A stretch of 64,000 nt of DNA, taken from the NCBI RefSeq assembly GCF_900156505.1, contig NZ_FTPR01000001.1:1860001-1924000 (forward strand). Reading direction: 5' to 3'. Shown here one piece after another: positions 51,095-59,442 of the stretch (positions are counted from its first letter, which is position 1; every line of letters begins with the position of its first letter). This stretch comes from Yoonia rosea (GTDB lineage: Bacteria; Pseudomonadota; Alphaproteobacteria; Rhodobacterales; Rhodobacteraceae). A program made the translations under genes and the position numbers. The notes below the pieces were generated by a model. That model made no database searches and was not told the DNA's origin. It worked only from the letters and a program-made list of their open reading frames with translations.

Positions 51095-52672
51095 TCAATC
51101 AACAAAAAGATGGGGGGTCTCGGCAAGCATGCGTGCCACATCCGGCGACACGCTCAGAAACTGTGCGAGTGCTGCTGCATTTTCGTCCGTCGTCGCGGTT
51201 TCCTTGATGCGGCTGGCATTCACAAACTGTGCATCGCGAATGGCTTCGCGTTCATAGACCATGTCATGGCGAATGGTTGGCAAAAGGCGCGCAAACGTCG
51301 CTTCACTGGTCTGTGGACCAGCAAGCCCCACCCGCATCGCATGACCGACCAGATATTCATCATCAAAAGCACACTCGATCTCCAGCAGGCGCACAGTGGC
51401 GCGGTCGGTGTAGAAATCGGTAATCAGATCAAGGCTGGATGTATCAAGACAGATCACCAAACGGTCGCTGTCGAAATGATCGAAAATCAGACGCATCAAA
51501 GCGCGCCGGTGCCGTCCGCGTTTCTGCAACGACGTCTCGATGCCGCCAAGGTCCGGTAACAGGGTTTCGTCTTCGTTAAAAAGATACTCCAGGGCCGGCA
51601 CATTGGTGTGATGCTGGATTGCGGCCACAAGTCGCTTGGCGACGTGCCATTTCTTGCAGGCGATAATCATCAACTCGCGACTGCGCCCCAATGTCGTTTC
51701 ATTCTCCCAGAACCGTGGCGCAAAGCGTCGCCCCACACGGCCACGACCTGACAGAAACTGAAACAAGCTGCGCCCTTCGTCGGAAATCACAAAATCCATC
51801 CGGTCGCTGGCGTAGAGCGTACCAAGCTGGCTGCGCAGGTCTTCTGCCTCGGGGCTGATCTTGCGCGCAAAAAGCGACCCTTGCCCCAAAAGCAGCTCGT
51901 AATGATCGTTATAGAAGGTCACCGGCATGCCGTAGTCTGTGAACATCAGAAACGTCAGTGTGCGATTCTCGATCTCGCGGGCAGGCACAAGGTGGCGTAC
52001 GAGGGTCTGAAAGAACGTCTCATCGGGGATCCAGGTTGTGCGAAAAAAGCGCATCACATCACGGCGGGCATAGGCGAACTCCAGGATCGCCTCGATAGTT
52101 TGACGGCGCAGACACCACCATTGGCTGCCAATCATGATCTGCAAATCCTCTGGGATTTTGCGCGTCATCCTGAAACGCTTTTGCAGCTCTAGCGCGGTAT
52201 AGAACCGGCGCTTCTGCGTCCGCTCGTTAAAGAAATGGCGATAGACCAGTCGTTCCTCGCGAAAGCCGGTCTTGATCCAGTTGCTGTCAAAGAAATCATG
52301 GCTTTCGATGTAGTCCACATCATGTGCATCCAGTAGCTCATAGGCAAATTTCGCAGATTTGATGGGCATGCAATCGCCCGAAACCATGTAGAAATGCGTC
52401 GCCCGCGGAAAGGCTGTGACAGCGGCCTCTACGGCATGCAGCGTGGCTTGCACCAGGCTCCACTCGCCCCATCCGCATTTCACGCGACGTTTGGCAAAGG
52501 CCACATTCTCGTTTCCAGCCAACGCCGCTTTGATTTCGCTGAAATCAGATGCAGCCGCAGAAGCATCAAAATGAATCGCAATATAGTCACCCGCTGCCGT
52601 CAACTGCTCTGCCTGCTGGATAATCGCCGCAGGATTCTTGTGACACAGCAAAATAAAGGCGACACGTGCCAT
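51095..52672 (-). CDS. DUF5928-containing glycosyltransferase (core-2/I-branching type)
   Basis: A 525-residue protein. The N-terminal part (to about residue 260) resembles the Branch/GT14 family of beta-1,6-N-acetylglucosaminyl- and xylosyltransferases: VAFILLCHKNP, YIAIHFDASA, CGWGEWSLVQATLHAVEAA, THFYMVSGDCMPI, GSQWWCLRR and WIPDETFFQTL. The remaining ~260 residues match the Rhodobacterales-typical DUF5928 extension. I start at MARVAFILL (GAGGATCGAAAGA upstream) rather than 20 codons before. Divergent from a sulfotransferase gene, so both probably decorate the same surface glycan. Confidence 0.88.
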   Translation of the reverse strand: MARVAFILLCHKNPAAIIQQAEQLTAAGDYIAIHFDASAAASDFSEIKAALAGNENVAFAKRRVKCGWGEWSLVQATLHAVEAAVTAFPRATHFYMVSGDCMPIKSAKFAYELLDAHDVDYIESHDFFDSNWIKTGFREERLVYRHFFNERTQKRRFYTALELQKRFRMTRKIPEDLQIMIGSQWWCLRRQTIEAILEFAYARRDVMRFFRTTWIPDETFFQTLVRHLVPAREIENRTLTFLMFTDYGMPVTFYNDHYELLLGQGSLFARKISPEAEDLRSQLGTLYASDRMDFVISDEGRSLFQFLSGRGRVGRRFAPRFWENETTLGRSRELMIIACKKWHVAKRLVAAIQHHTNVPALEYLFNEDETLLPDLGGIETSLQKRGRHRRALMRLIFDHFDSDRLVICLDTSSLDLITDFYTDRATVRLLEIECAFDDEYLVGHAMRVGLAGPQTSEATFARLLPTIRHDMVYEREAIRDAQFVNASRIKETATTDENAAALAQFLSVSPDVARMLAETPHLFVD

Positions 52673-52789
52673 ATTTTCTTTCGATCCTCTTTCACAAGTC
52701 GTGTTCAAATCTGTCATAACGCGAACAGACATTGAAGTTACAGGCTTTCTTTGCTTTGAAAGAGCACAGTAATCGAAAAGGAATTCTGC

Positions 52790-53608
52790 GTGGCGAATTT
52801 TCCCGGAACCTGGATGACCGAGAGCGAAAGCGTGGTTTACCGCGTGGTGCCTAAATGTGCCTGCTCAACCATTGGCCAGATCATGTACTATTCCGACCAC
52901 GGCGCGTTCTTTGACGGTGACATCCATGATGCCAAGACAGGCATCCATAAATGGGCTCTGGACGACAGCAAGCCGCTGATTGAGCGGAACGTGGCGGCGC
53001 ACCAAAGCTACGCGTTTACCTGTGTGCGCAATCCCTACACGCGCATTCTGTCGTCTTTCTTTGACAAGATTTGCGGCGTGCAGCGCAACGGCAAATACTA
53101 TCGCGGCAATCTGGTGCCACTACTGATCCAGAAATACGGGATCGAGGTAGGCGACCCTGAAAGCGGCTTTGAATTCGACCAGATCAAAAGCTTCCGGCGC
53201 TTCCTTTTGTTCGCGCGCGATACCATCCGCTGGCGGCGCCCGATGGAGCCGGACATCCACTGGTCGGCCATGTCCGGTCACATCTCGACTTTTATCGTGA
53301 ACGGCGGGCGCTACGACAGCATCTTCTGGACCGAGAAATTCAATGACGGGATGCAGCAGGTGCTGGACGGTATCGAAACCAAACACCCCGTCGATCTGGC
53401 GCAGATTCCGCGCTTTAACGAAAGCGAAGGACACGGCCCCAAACGTGCCCATCCTGTCGAGGATTACTTCGACGATCTGTCCATGCATATCGTCTATGAG
53501 GTCTACAAAAAGGACTTTCGTATCTTCAAATATGATTTCGAAAATCCCGCCAACAAGATGCCCATTGGCGAGATTGATATCGATGAGGTTCACGCCAAAC
53601 TTGGCTAA
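52790..53608 (+). CDS. Sulfotransferase family 2 protein
   Basis: A 272-residue PAPS-dependent sulfotransferase of the carbohydrate (HNK-1/chondroitin) type. The 5'-phosphosulfate loop is VPKCACSTIGQIM (about 20-32) and the 3'-phosphate site FTCVRNPYTRILSSFFDK (about 76-93). The start is GTG with AAGGAA 8 nt upstream. In marine bacteria such enzymes sulfate exopolysaccharide or O-antigen. Divergent from the DUF5928 glycosyltransferase gene, followed by the sialyltransferase-like gene. Confidence 0.9.
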   Translation: MANFPGTWMTESESVVYRVVPKCACSTIGQIMYYSDHGAFFDGDIHDAKTGIHKWALDDSKPLIERNVAAHQSYAFTCVRNPYTRILSSFFDKICGVQRNGKYYRGNLVPLLIQKYGIEVGDPESGFEFDQIKSFRRFLLFARDTIRWRRPMEPDIHWSAMSGHISTFIVNGGRYDSIFWTEKFNDGMQQVLDGIETKHPVDLAQIPRFNESEGHGPKRAHPVEDYFDDLSMHIVYEVYKKDFRIFKYDFENPANKMPIGEIDIDEVHAKLG

Positions 53609-53669
53609 CACTCGACATTTGCGCCGCACGGCCTAACTCGTTGATCGTAAAGCCGAAGGATGTGGTCTT

Positions 53670-54377
53670 ATGTCGGTCGTATTGATCCTGGGCAGTGGCC
53701 CGAATGTCGTAAAATGCCGTGAGTGGCCGCGTGATCCTTTTGACCGGATCGTGGCGATCAATAACGCCTGGGCCGTGCGCCCTGATTGGGATGATCTGAT
53801 CCACCCTGACGACTTTCCTGTCGAGCGCATGCCGGTGGATATGTCCGCGGGTCAGCGGATCATTCGTGCGACAGAGTATGTGCCGCTCCAAAATACATTG
53901 GGTGGTTTTGTTTATGCCGGTGGCACGATGGCCTTTACTGCTTCCTACTGGGCTTTGGCTGCGCTCAAGCCACGGGTTATCGCCGTCTTGGGCTGCGACA
54001 TGGTTTACGACGACGCGAGCAAAACCCATTTCTATGGCAAAGGCACAGCCGACCCCTTGCGCACAGATGTTTCTCTGCGCTCTCTTGAGGCAAAGTCTGC
54101 ACGCCTGATGGCTCTGGCCGCACGCCAAGGCTGCGCGATGCTGAATTTGTCGACTGATGAAAGCAGGCTGGTATTTCCGCGCGCCACACCTGAGACCGCG
54201 GCAGATGCTAAACCACTGTCACCAAATGAAGCGGTCATAGACGCCGCTTTGGCCGAAGAGGAACGTTTGGGGTATTACGTCCCCTCTGGCAAATACTGGA
54301 AAGAGGAAAGCCGCTTTAATGTGGCCGCCATAGATGCGCTGGACGCGCTCTGGCTTAAAGCAGTCCCTGCCCCTTGA
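53670..54377 (+). CDS. Putative glycosyltransferase-like protein (DUF115/sialyltransferase-like)
   Basis: A 235-residue protein I cannot assign with certainty. It begins with a Rossmann-like VVLILGSGPNV, followed by RIVAINNAWAVRPDWDDLIH, NTLGGFVYAGGTMAFTASYWAL and RVIAVLGCDMVYDD, in the order seen in DUF115 proteins and GT42-type sialyltransferases (GNGPS, then a Gly-x-Met, then GxDxxY). Context with a glycosyltransferase and a sulfotransferase supports a role in glycan assembly. Its last 23 nt overlap the end of the convergent adenosine kinase gene. Confidence 0.6.
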   Translation: MSVVLILGSGPNVVKCREWPRDPFDRIVAINNAWAVRPDWDDLIHPDDFPVERMPVDMSAGQRIIRATEYVPLQNTLGGFVYAGGTMAFTASYWALAALKPRVIAVLGCDMVYDDASKTHFYGKGTADPLRTDVSLRSLEAKSARLMALAARQGCAMLNLSTDESRLVFPRATPETAADAKPLSPNEAVIDAALAEEERLGYYVPSGKYWKEESRFNVAAIDALDALWLKAVPAP

Positions 54378-55347
54378 ACAAAGCTTTCAAATGCGCCTCG
54401 GGGCGCGCACCGATGTGGCTGATCACCTCGGATGCGGCAACATTGCCCATCATCGCGCAGGTCTGCAGATCGTGACCATTAGTCAGCCCCCACAGGAACG
54501 CACCGGCAAAAAGATCACCCGCGCCGGTGGCGTCAACAATCTGTGTCGGCACTGCAGGCACATGCCAGCGCTGGCCCTCAGCCAGGACATGTACGCCATT
54601 TTCACTATCGGTACAGGCAACGATCGCCACCTCTGACGCCGCTTGTGCGAGGGCGTCATCAAAATCTTCGGTCTGATACATCGACCGCATTTCAGCACGA
54701 TTGCAGAAAAGCAGGTCCACATGATCGCGGATCATATCGCGAAACGCATCGCGGTGGCGCTCAATGCAGAACGGGTCGGACAACGTCAGAGAAACGCGCC
54801 CCCCCGCGCCCTTACAGGCCGCAACGGCCTTGGCGAAAGCGGCATGACTATCGGGGCCGTCAAAACGGTAGCCTTCCAGATAGATCCATTCGGCTTCGGC
54901 CATCTGGTCTTCGTCAATGTCATCCGCGGACAGGAACTCTGTGACGCCCAGATAGGTATTCATCGACCGCTCGCCGTCAGGGGTGACAAGGACAATGCAG
55001 CGGCCAGTTTCGGCCTCTTCGGACTTGGGCGCCATCGCTGTTTCGTAACCGGCACCCTGCGCGCGCAGATCGTGGGCAAAAATCGCGCCCAACTGGTCGT
55101 CCTTCACCTTGCCTACATAGGCGGTCCGTCCGCCCAGATGCGCAATGCCCGCAATGGTATTGGCCGCGGACCCGCCGCTGACCTCTTTGGCGGGACCGAC
55201 GCGGGAATACAGATCAACCGCACGGTCCATATCGATCAGCTGCATGATGCCTTTTTCAACACCGGCCTCGGCCAGAAATGCATCTTCGGCGCGCGCGAGA
55301 ACATCGACCATCGCATTGCCGATGCCCACGACCTGATACTTTTTCAT
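54355..55347 (-). CDS. Adenosine kinase (PfkB family)
   Basis: 330-residue carbohydrate/nucleoside kinase. The PfkB signatures are present: GGSAANTIAGIAHLGG near residue 60 and the catalytic DATGAGDLFAGAF (anion hole and catalytic Asp) near residue 270. MKKYQVVGIGNAMVDVLAR is the typical start of bacterial adenosine kinases. It would convert adenosine to AMP in purine salvage. Follows nth with a 4-nt overlap, so the two form an operon. A ribokinase-type role is less likely. Confidence 0.88.
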   Translation of the reverse strand: MKKYQVVGIGNAMVDVLARAEDAFLAEAGVEKGIMQLIDMDRAVDLYSRVGPAKEVSGGSAANTIAGIAHLGGRTAYVGKVKDDQLGAIFAHDLRAQGAGYETAMAPKSEEAETGRCIVLVTPDGERSMNTYLGVTEFLSADDIDEDQMAEAEWIYLEGYRFDGPDSHAAFAKAVAACKGAGGRVSLTLSDPFCIERHRDAFRDMIRDHVDLLFCNRAEMRSMYQTEDFDDALAQAASEVAIVACTDSENGVHVLAEGQRWHVPAVPTQIVDATGAGDLFAGAFLWGLTNGHDLQTCAMMGNVAASEVISHIGARPEAHLKALFKGQGLL

Positions 55348-55988
55348 AGGTTTTTATCCTCAAACATACAAAGATCGCGGATCAGACAGCCCGCGCATTT
55401 CGGTTTACGTGCCACACAGGTGTAGCGGCCATGCAGAATCATCCAGTGATGCGCATGGAGTTGAAAATCAGCCGGTATATGGTCTTCGATCGCGCGCTCA
55501 ACCGCATCCACATCCTTGCCCGGAGCTACACCGCTTCGGTTACCAAAACGGAAAATATGGGTGTCGACCGCCTGCGCCGGTTGCTGCCACCACATATTCA
55601 GCACGACGTTGGCCGTTTTGCGCCCGACTCCGGGCAGGGATTGCAGGGCCGCGCGGGAATTGGGAACAACGCCACCATAGTCATCGACCAGAATCTGGCT
55701 CATCTTGATGACGTTCTTAGCCTTCTGACGGAACAGGCCAATGGTCTTGATATGCTCGGTCACACCCTCAAGCCCGAGGTCGAGCATTTTCTGGGGTGTA
55801 TCGGCAATCTTGAACAGCTCCCGCGTCGCTTTGTTCACACCTGCATCAGTGGCCTGCGCCGACAATGCGACAGCCACGACAAGGGTGTAGACATTCACAT
55901 GCTCAAGCTCGCCTTTGGGTTCAGGCTCTGCTGCATGGAACCGCTCAAAGATCGCGCGGATAGTATGATAATCGAGCTGTTTTGCCAT
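55344..55988 (-). CDS. nth: Endonuclease III
   Basis: Base-excision repair glycosylase/AP lyase of 214 residues that removes oxidised pyrimidines. Helix-hairpin-helix LPGVGRKTANVVL with the catalytic Lys, catalytic Asp in VDTHIFRFGNR and the 4Fe-4S cluster C-x6-C-x2-C-x5-C at the C-terminus (CVARKPKCAGCLIRDLC). ATG at 55988 gives the usual N-terminus MAKQLDYHTI; a TTG 12 codons upstream is less likely. Coupled to adenosine kinase by overlap. Confidence 0.95.
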   Translation of the reverse strand: MAKQLDYHTIRAIFERFHAAEPEPKGELEHVNVYTLVVAVALSAQATDAGVNKATRELFKIADTPQKMLDLGLEGVTEHIKTIGLFRQKAKNVIKMSQILVDDYGGVVPNSRAALQSLPGVGRKTANVVLNMWWQQPAQAVDTHIFRFGNRSGVAPGKDVDAVERAIEDHIPADFQLHAHHWMILHGRYTCVARKPKCAGCLIRDLCMFEDKNL

Positions 55989-56081
55989 GACGTCCGGTAT
56001 GCCTTGAAGCCCGAAAGGGGGCAAGCGCGGATGCGCAATTTTCGGGTCGCTTCAGCGCTGCCTTGACCATAGTTTGACCGC

Positions 56082-56930
56082 ATGGAACAGAATGACACAT
56101 ATCATTATCAAGTCATGCGCCGCGCGATTGCGGCAATTGACGCAGCAGGCGATGCCCCGCTCCCGCTGGCCGATCTGGCCGGCGAGATGAACATGAGCCC
56201 CGCGCATTTTCAGCGCCTCTTTTCCACGTGGGTGGGTGTGTCGCCCAAGCGTTACCAGCAGTATCTGACGCTGGGTCACGCCAAAACGCTGCTGCGTGAC
56301 CGGTTCACCACGCTGGAAACAGCCCATGCCGTCGGCCTGTCGGGCAGTGGCCGCTTGCACGATCTCTTTGTGCGCTGGGAGGCCATGAGCCCCGGTGACT
56401 ATGCCCGCGACGCAGCTGATCTCACAATCCGCTGGGGGTGGTTTGACAGCCCCTTTGGCCCTGCCTTGGTGATGGGCACCGCGCGCGGGATTTGCGGGTT
56501 GGCCTTCGCCGCAGAATCCGGACCGGATGAGGCCATGGCCGATCTGCAAGCGCGCTGGCCGAAAGCCGTCTATATCGAAGATCCCGATGCCCTTTCTCCT
56601 TGGGCGACAGCCGCCCTTGGCATGACTGGCGAGACACGACTGCACATGATCGGCGCACCATTTCAGCTCAAGGTCTGGGAGGCGCTGCTGACCATCCCTT
56701 CGGGCCATGTCACCAGCTATTCCGAAATTGCGCAGGCCGTTGGCAGCCCCAAGGCCGTGCGCGCGGTCGGCACTGCTGTCGGGCGCAATCCTGTCAGCTG
56801 GCTGATTCCCTGTCACCGAGCATTACGCAAATCGGGCGCACTCGGGGGGTATCATTGGGGTCTGCCAGTCAAACGCGCCATGCTGGCATGGGAATCCGCA
56901 AGGGCCGACGCCGCACCTCGAAACCTTTAG
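56082..56930 (+). CDS. Methylated-DNA-protein-cysteine methyltransferase fused to AraC-type HTH
   Basis: A 282-residue fusion. An N-terminal AraC-type helix-turn-helix (PLADLAGEMNMSPAHFQRLFSTWVGVSPKRYQQYL) is joined to an O6-alkylguanine-DNA methyltransferase domain with active-site IPCHRALRKSG and the DNA-binding helix VGTAVGRNPVSW. The four-cysteine Ada zinc domain that senses methylphosphotriesters is absent, so this is not a full Ada. It repairs O6-alkylguanine by suicide transfer; a regulatory role through the HTH is possible. Divergent from nth, another repair gene. Confidence 0.92.
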   Translation: MEQNDTYHYQVMRRAIAAIDAAGDAPLPLADLAGEMNMSPAHFQRLFSTWVGVSPKRYQQYLTLGHAKTLLRDRFTTLETAHAVGLSGSGRLHDLFVRWEAMSPGDYARDAADLTIRWGWFDSPFGPALVMGTARGICGLAFAAESGPDEAMADLQARWPKAVYIEDPDALSPWATAALGMTGETRLHMIGAPFQLKVWEALLTIPSGHVTSYSEIAQAVGSPKAVRAVGTAVGRNPVSWLIPCHRALRKSGALGGYHWGLPVKRAMLAWESARADAAPRNL

Positions 56931-57042
56931 AATAGGCAAAACCCTGCTGGTGCCAGCGCCGTTATTGGATATCATTGCAAAAATGGGCATAAGCTGACCC
57001 ATCACAGATGGTGCGCCTATTGCACCGATATTAAATGGAACC

Positions 57043-57705
57043 ATGACCATGAAACTTTCGAAATTTCCGCTCGTTGTCGCTGCTGCGTCGCTGACACTGA
57101 TTGCCGCCTGCGATGAAACGGGTCCGAACCAGATGCAGAACACGCAACAAGGTGCCGCAATCGGCGCAGGCGCCGGGGCTCTCTTGGGTGTGATTGCCAA
57201 TAGTGGCGGCTCTGTCGAGGACCGCCAGCGCGGCGCGCTGATCGGTGCGGCGCTGGGCGGTGGTATTGGTGCCGGTGTCGGCAACAGCCTTGACCGTCAG
57301 GCAGAGGACTTGCGCCGTTCACTGCGCAGCGATGTTGGTGTGTCCAACAACGGCCGCAACCTTGTTGTTGTTCTCAGCCAGGACCTGTTGTTCGCAACGA
57401 ACAGCACGCAGGTGTCCGGCACATCGCAAAACGAGTTGCGTATCGTCGCAAACTCGCTGAACCAATATCCGGACACAACGGTCAACGTGATCGGCCATAC
57501 CGACAACGTCGGTGATGCGTCCTTTAACCAAGGCCTGTCCGAGCGCCGCGCCCAAGCTGTTGCTGCGATCCTGATGGGTGGTGGCGTGTCACCGGCCCGT
57601 ATCCGCTCGATCGGTGCTGGTGAGAACAACCCGATTGCTTCGAACCTGAACGCATCGGGCCGCCAGATGAACCGCCGCGTGGAAATCGTGATTACGCCAA
57701 ACTAA
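57043..57705 (+). CDS. OmpA family lipoprotein
   Basis: 220-residue outer-membrane lipoprotein: signal with lipobox LIAAC, Cys23. A glycine-zipper segment follows (GAAIGAGAGALLGVIANSGG, then GALIGAALGGGIGAGVG), then an OmpA C-terminal peptidoglycan-binding domain with IGHTDNVGDASFNQGLSERRA and NASGRQMNRRVEIVI. Related to YiaD. Probably links outer membrane and cell wall. Starts at the first of two ATGs (57043 or 57049); a strong terminator follows. Confidence 0.93.
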   Translation: MTMKLSKFPLVVAAASLTLIAACDETGPNQMQNTQQGAAIGAGAGALLGVIANSGGSVEDRQRGALIGAALGGGIGAGVGNSLDRQAEDLRRSLRSDVGVSNNGRNLVVVLSQDLLFATNSTQVSGTSQNELRIVANSLNQYPDTTVNVIGHTDNVGDASFNQGLSERRAQAVAAILMGGGVSPARIRSIGAGENNPIASNLNASGRQMNRRVEIVITPN

Positions 57706-57732
57706 GGCGCAGCTTCATACACTGGATTTCGG

Positions 57733-57765
57733 AGGAGCCGCAGTGATGCGGCTCCTCTTTCTTAT
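57733..57765 (+). terminator. Intrinsic terminator after the OmpA lipoprotein gene
   Basis: 10-bp perfect stem AGGAGCCGCA/TGCGGCTCCT, loop GTGA, followed by the T-rich CTTTCTTATT. It lies 28 nt past the stop and 16 nt before the operator of the next gene. Confidence 0.92.
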
Positions 57766-57780
57766 TGTGGATGCGGGACG

Positions 57781-57801
57781 TTGGTCATATCATTTGACCA
57801 A
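57781..57801. promoter_or_regulatory. Putative autoregulatory operator of the FadR-type gene
   Basis: Inverted repeat with arms TTGGTCA and TGACCAA around the 7-nt spacer TATCATT, 19 nt before the start codon. Layout and spacer match the glcDEF site at 40388 (ATTGGTAA-TATCTTT-TTACCAAT). Confidence 0.8.
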
Positions 57802-57819
57802 TATATTGCGAAAGCTCAC

Positions 57820-58587
57820 ATGCCTTTTGAACCGGTCAGCCAAGAAAAACTCTCGCATGGCGTTGTGCGCCAGATCGAAGGATTGATCCTGAGAGGCATT
57901 TTGCGTCCGGGCGAACGGCTCCCGTCAGAGCGTGAACTCAGCGAACGGATGAGCGTGTCACGCCCGTCCCTGCGCGAGGCCCTGTCAGAATTGCAGGAGC
58001 GTGGCTTGCTGGCGTCCAAGGCAGGTGCCGGCGTTTATGTCGCCGATGTGCTGGGGTCTGCCTTTGCGCCGGCATTGGTCACACTGTTCTCCACCCATGA
58101 TGAGGCGGTGTTCGACTACATCAGCTTTCGACGTGACATGGAAGGGTTGGCAGCCGAACGCGCAGCGCGATTGGCCAGCGATACAGACTTACAGGTCATC
58201 AACGCCATTTTTGAAAAGATGGAAGCCGCGCATCAGAAACGCAATCCTGCCGACGAGGCACATCTGGACGCTGATTTTCACCTGTCCATCATCGAGGCCA
58301 GTCACAATATCATCATGCTGCATATGATGCGTTCGATGTACGAGCTCTTGCGTGAAGGCGTGTTCTATAACCGCACAATCATGTTCAAACAGCGCATGAC
58401 CCGTGACGCGCTTTTGGAACATCACCGGATCATCAACACGGCTTTGCAGAACCGTGACCCAGCGGGTGCGCGCAAAGCGGTTGAGACACATCTGAATTTC
58501 GTCGAAGCCTCGTTGTCGGATCATCAGAAATCCGAACGCAACGAAGTCTTTGCCCAAAAGCGGTTGGAACACGAAGGCTGGCGTTAG
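57820..58587 (+). CDS. FadR/GntR family transcriptional regulator (FCD domain), possible glycolate regulator
   Basis: 255-residue regulator: N-terminal winged helix of GntR type (ILRGILRPGERLPSERELSERMSVSRPSLREALSELQERGLL) and a C-terminal all-helical FCD ligand domain with candidate metal-binding residues (DADFHLSIIEASHN, HHRIINTAL, HLNFVEASL). I start at MPFEPVSQEKL; the in-frame TTG at 57781 lies within the operator. Because its own promoter and glcDEF share an operator, a GlcC-like role with glycolate or glyoxylate as effector is likely. Its stop overlaps the convergent protease gene by 4 nt. Confidence 0.88.
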   Translation: MPFEPVSQEKLSHGVVRQIEGLILRGILRPGERLPSERELSERMSVSRPSLREALSELQERGLLASKAGAGVYVADVLGSAFAPALVTLFSTHDEAVFDYISFRRDMEGLAAERAARLASDTDLQVINAIFEKMEAAHQKRNPADEAHLDADFHLSIIEASHNIIMLHMMRSMYELLREGVFYNRTIMFKQRMTRDALLEHHRIINTALQNRDPAGARKAVETHLNFVEASLSDHQKSERNEVFAQKRLEHEGWR

Positions 58588-59330
58588 TCCGCCCGCCCTT
58601 TGCGGATCATGTCTGTCCAGAGCCAGATCGAGATGACCGCCTGAATGGCCAAGCCCGTCAGCGCGTAAGGATGCAGGACGACAGCAACCTGTCCAAGGAT
58701 CACCGCAATATTCCAGAACCAATGCCAAATGATCAAAGGCCAGAGGTTGCCGACGCGGATCGCGATCGGGGCAAGAAAGAACCCCACCAGAAACGCAAAG
58801 AGCACTTGCAGCGACGTTTCCGACGCCCCCTGCCCGGCGATGCGGTTCACCCAATGGAAAAGGCCGAACGACAAGGCACTCAGAAACATCGCTGCCGGCA
58901 CCGCGAGGCGGGTGATCGCACCGCGCAGCAGGACGCCCCGAAAAACAATTTCTTCACCAAAGGCGACCAGAAATGTCGTGACGGCCAGAAGCGTGATCCC
59001 GAAGGCACCCAGGCCTGCCATCATCTGCGCTGTAAGCGCTTGCGCAATGCCCGCCCCCATCACGGCCAGAACTACCCAGCTTGGCAAAAACCAAAGCAAA
59101 CCCGACCACTGTACCCGCCCGAACCCGACAGCGCGCCAGTCTGCAAAACGCACGACGACAGCGGCACACATGAAAACAGCAATCAGTTGAACGGGTAACA
59201 GTGAAAGCAGTGCAATTTCGAGGCTGATCGGCTCCTGCCGCAAAACGAAGATATAGGCCGTCCCGACAGCGATAATCGCAGTATAGGCAACTGCCGTCAT
59301 TATCCCGAGCCGAAGGCTAGGCATCGTCAA
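58584..59330 (-). CDS. CPBP family intramembrane glutamic protease
   Basis: A 248-residue membrane protein with about seven hydrophobic segments. The CPBP/Abi motifs are clear: FGEEIVFRGVLLRG (EExxxR), SALSFGLFHWVNR (second, with His) and a WHWFWN segment near the C-terminus. Related to Rce1 CAAX proteases; in bacteria substrates are mostly unknown. Nothing nearby (no bacteriocin genes) points to a bacteriocin-immunity role. Confidence 0.88.
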   Translation of the reverse strand: MTMPSLRLGIMTAVAYTAIIAVGTAYIFVLRQEPISLEIALLSLLPVQLIAVFMCAAVVVRFADWRAVGFGRVQWSGLLWFLPSWVVLAVMGAGIAQALTAQMMAGLGAFGITLLAVTTFLVAFGEEIVFRGVLLRGAITRLAVPAAMFLSALSFGLFHWVNRIAGQGASETSLQVLFAFLVGFFLAPIAIRVGNLWPLIIWHWFWNIAVILGQVAVVLHPYALTGLAIQAVISIWLWTDMIRKGRAD

Positions 59331-59387
59331 TACTCCTGCACTTCGCCCTGGCTGCCAGTCTCAGAGGCACCCCTGTCTGTGTCAACG

Positions 59388-59423
59388 AAAAAGCCCGACC
59401 GCGGCGAACGCAATCGGGCTTTT
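59388..59423. terminator. Bidirectional terminator at the end of the F0 operon
   Basis: Stem AAAAGCCCGA/TCGGGCTTTT with a 15-nt loop; T-runs occur on both sides, so it works for atpF (minus strand) and for plus-strand read-through. It lies 20 nt past the atpF stop. Confidence 0.9.
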
Positions 59424-59442
59424 CAGAAGACATATTTTGGGC

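Noticed and set aside
58584..59330. CPBP protein as bacteriocin immunity or defence gene
   Set aside because: No bacteriocin, peptide-processing or defence genes lie nearby; neighbours are housekeeping genes.
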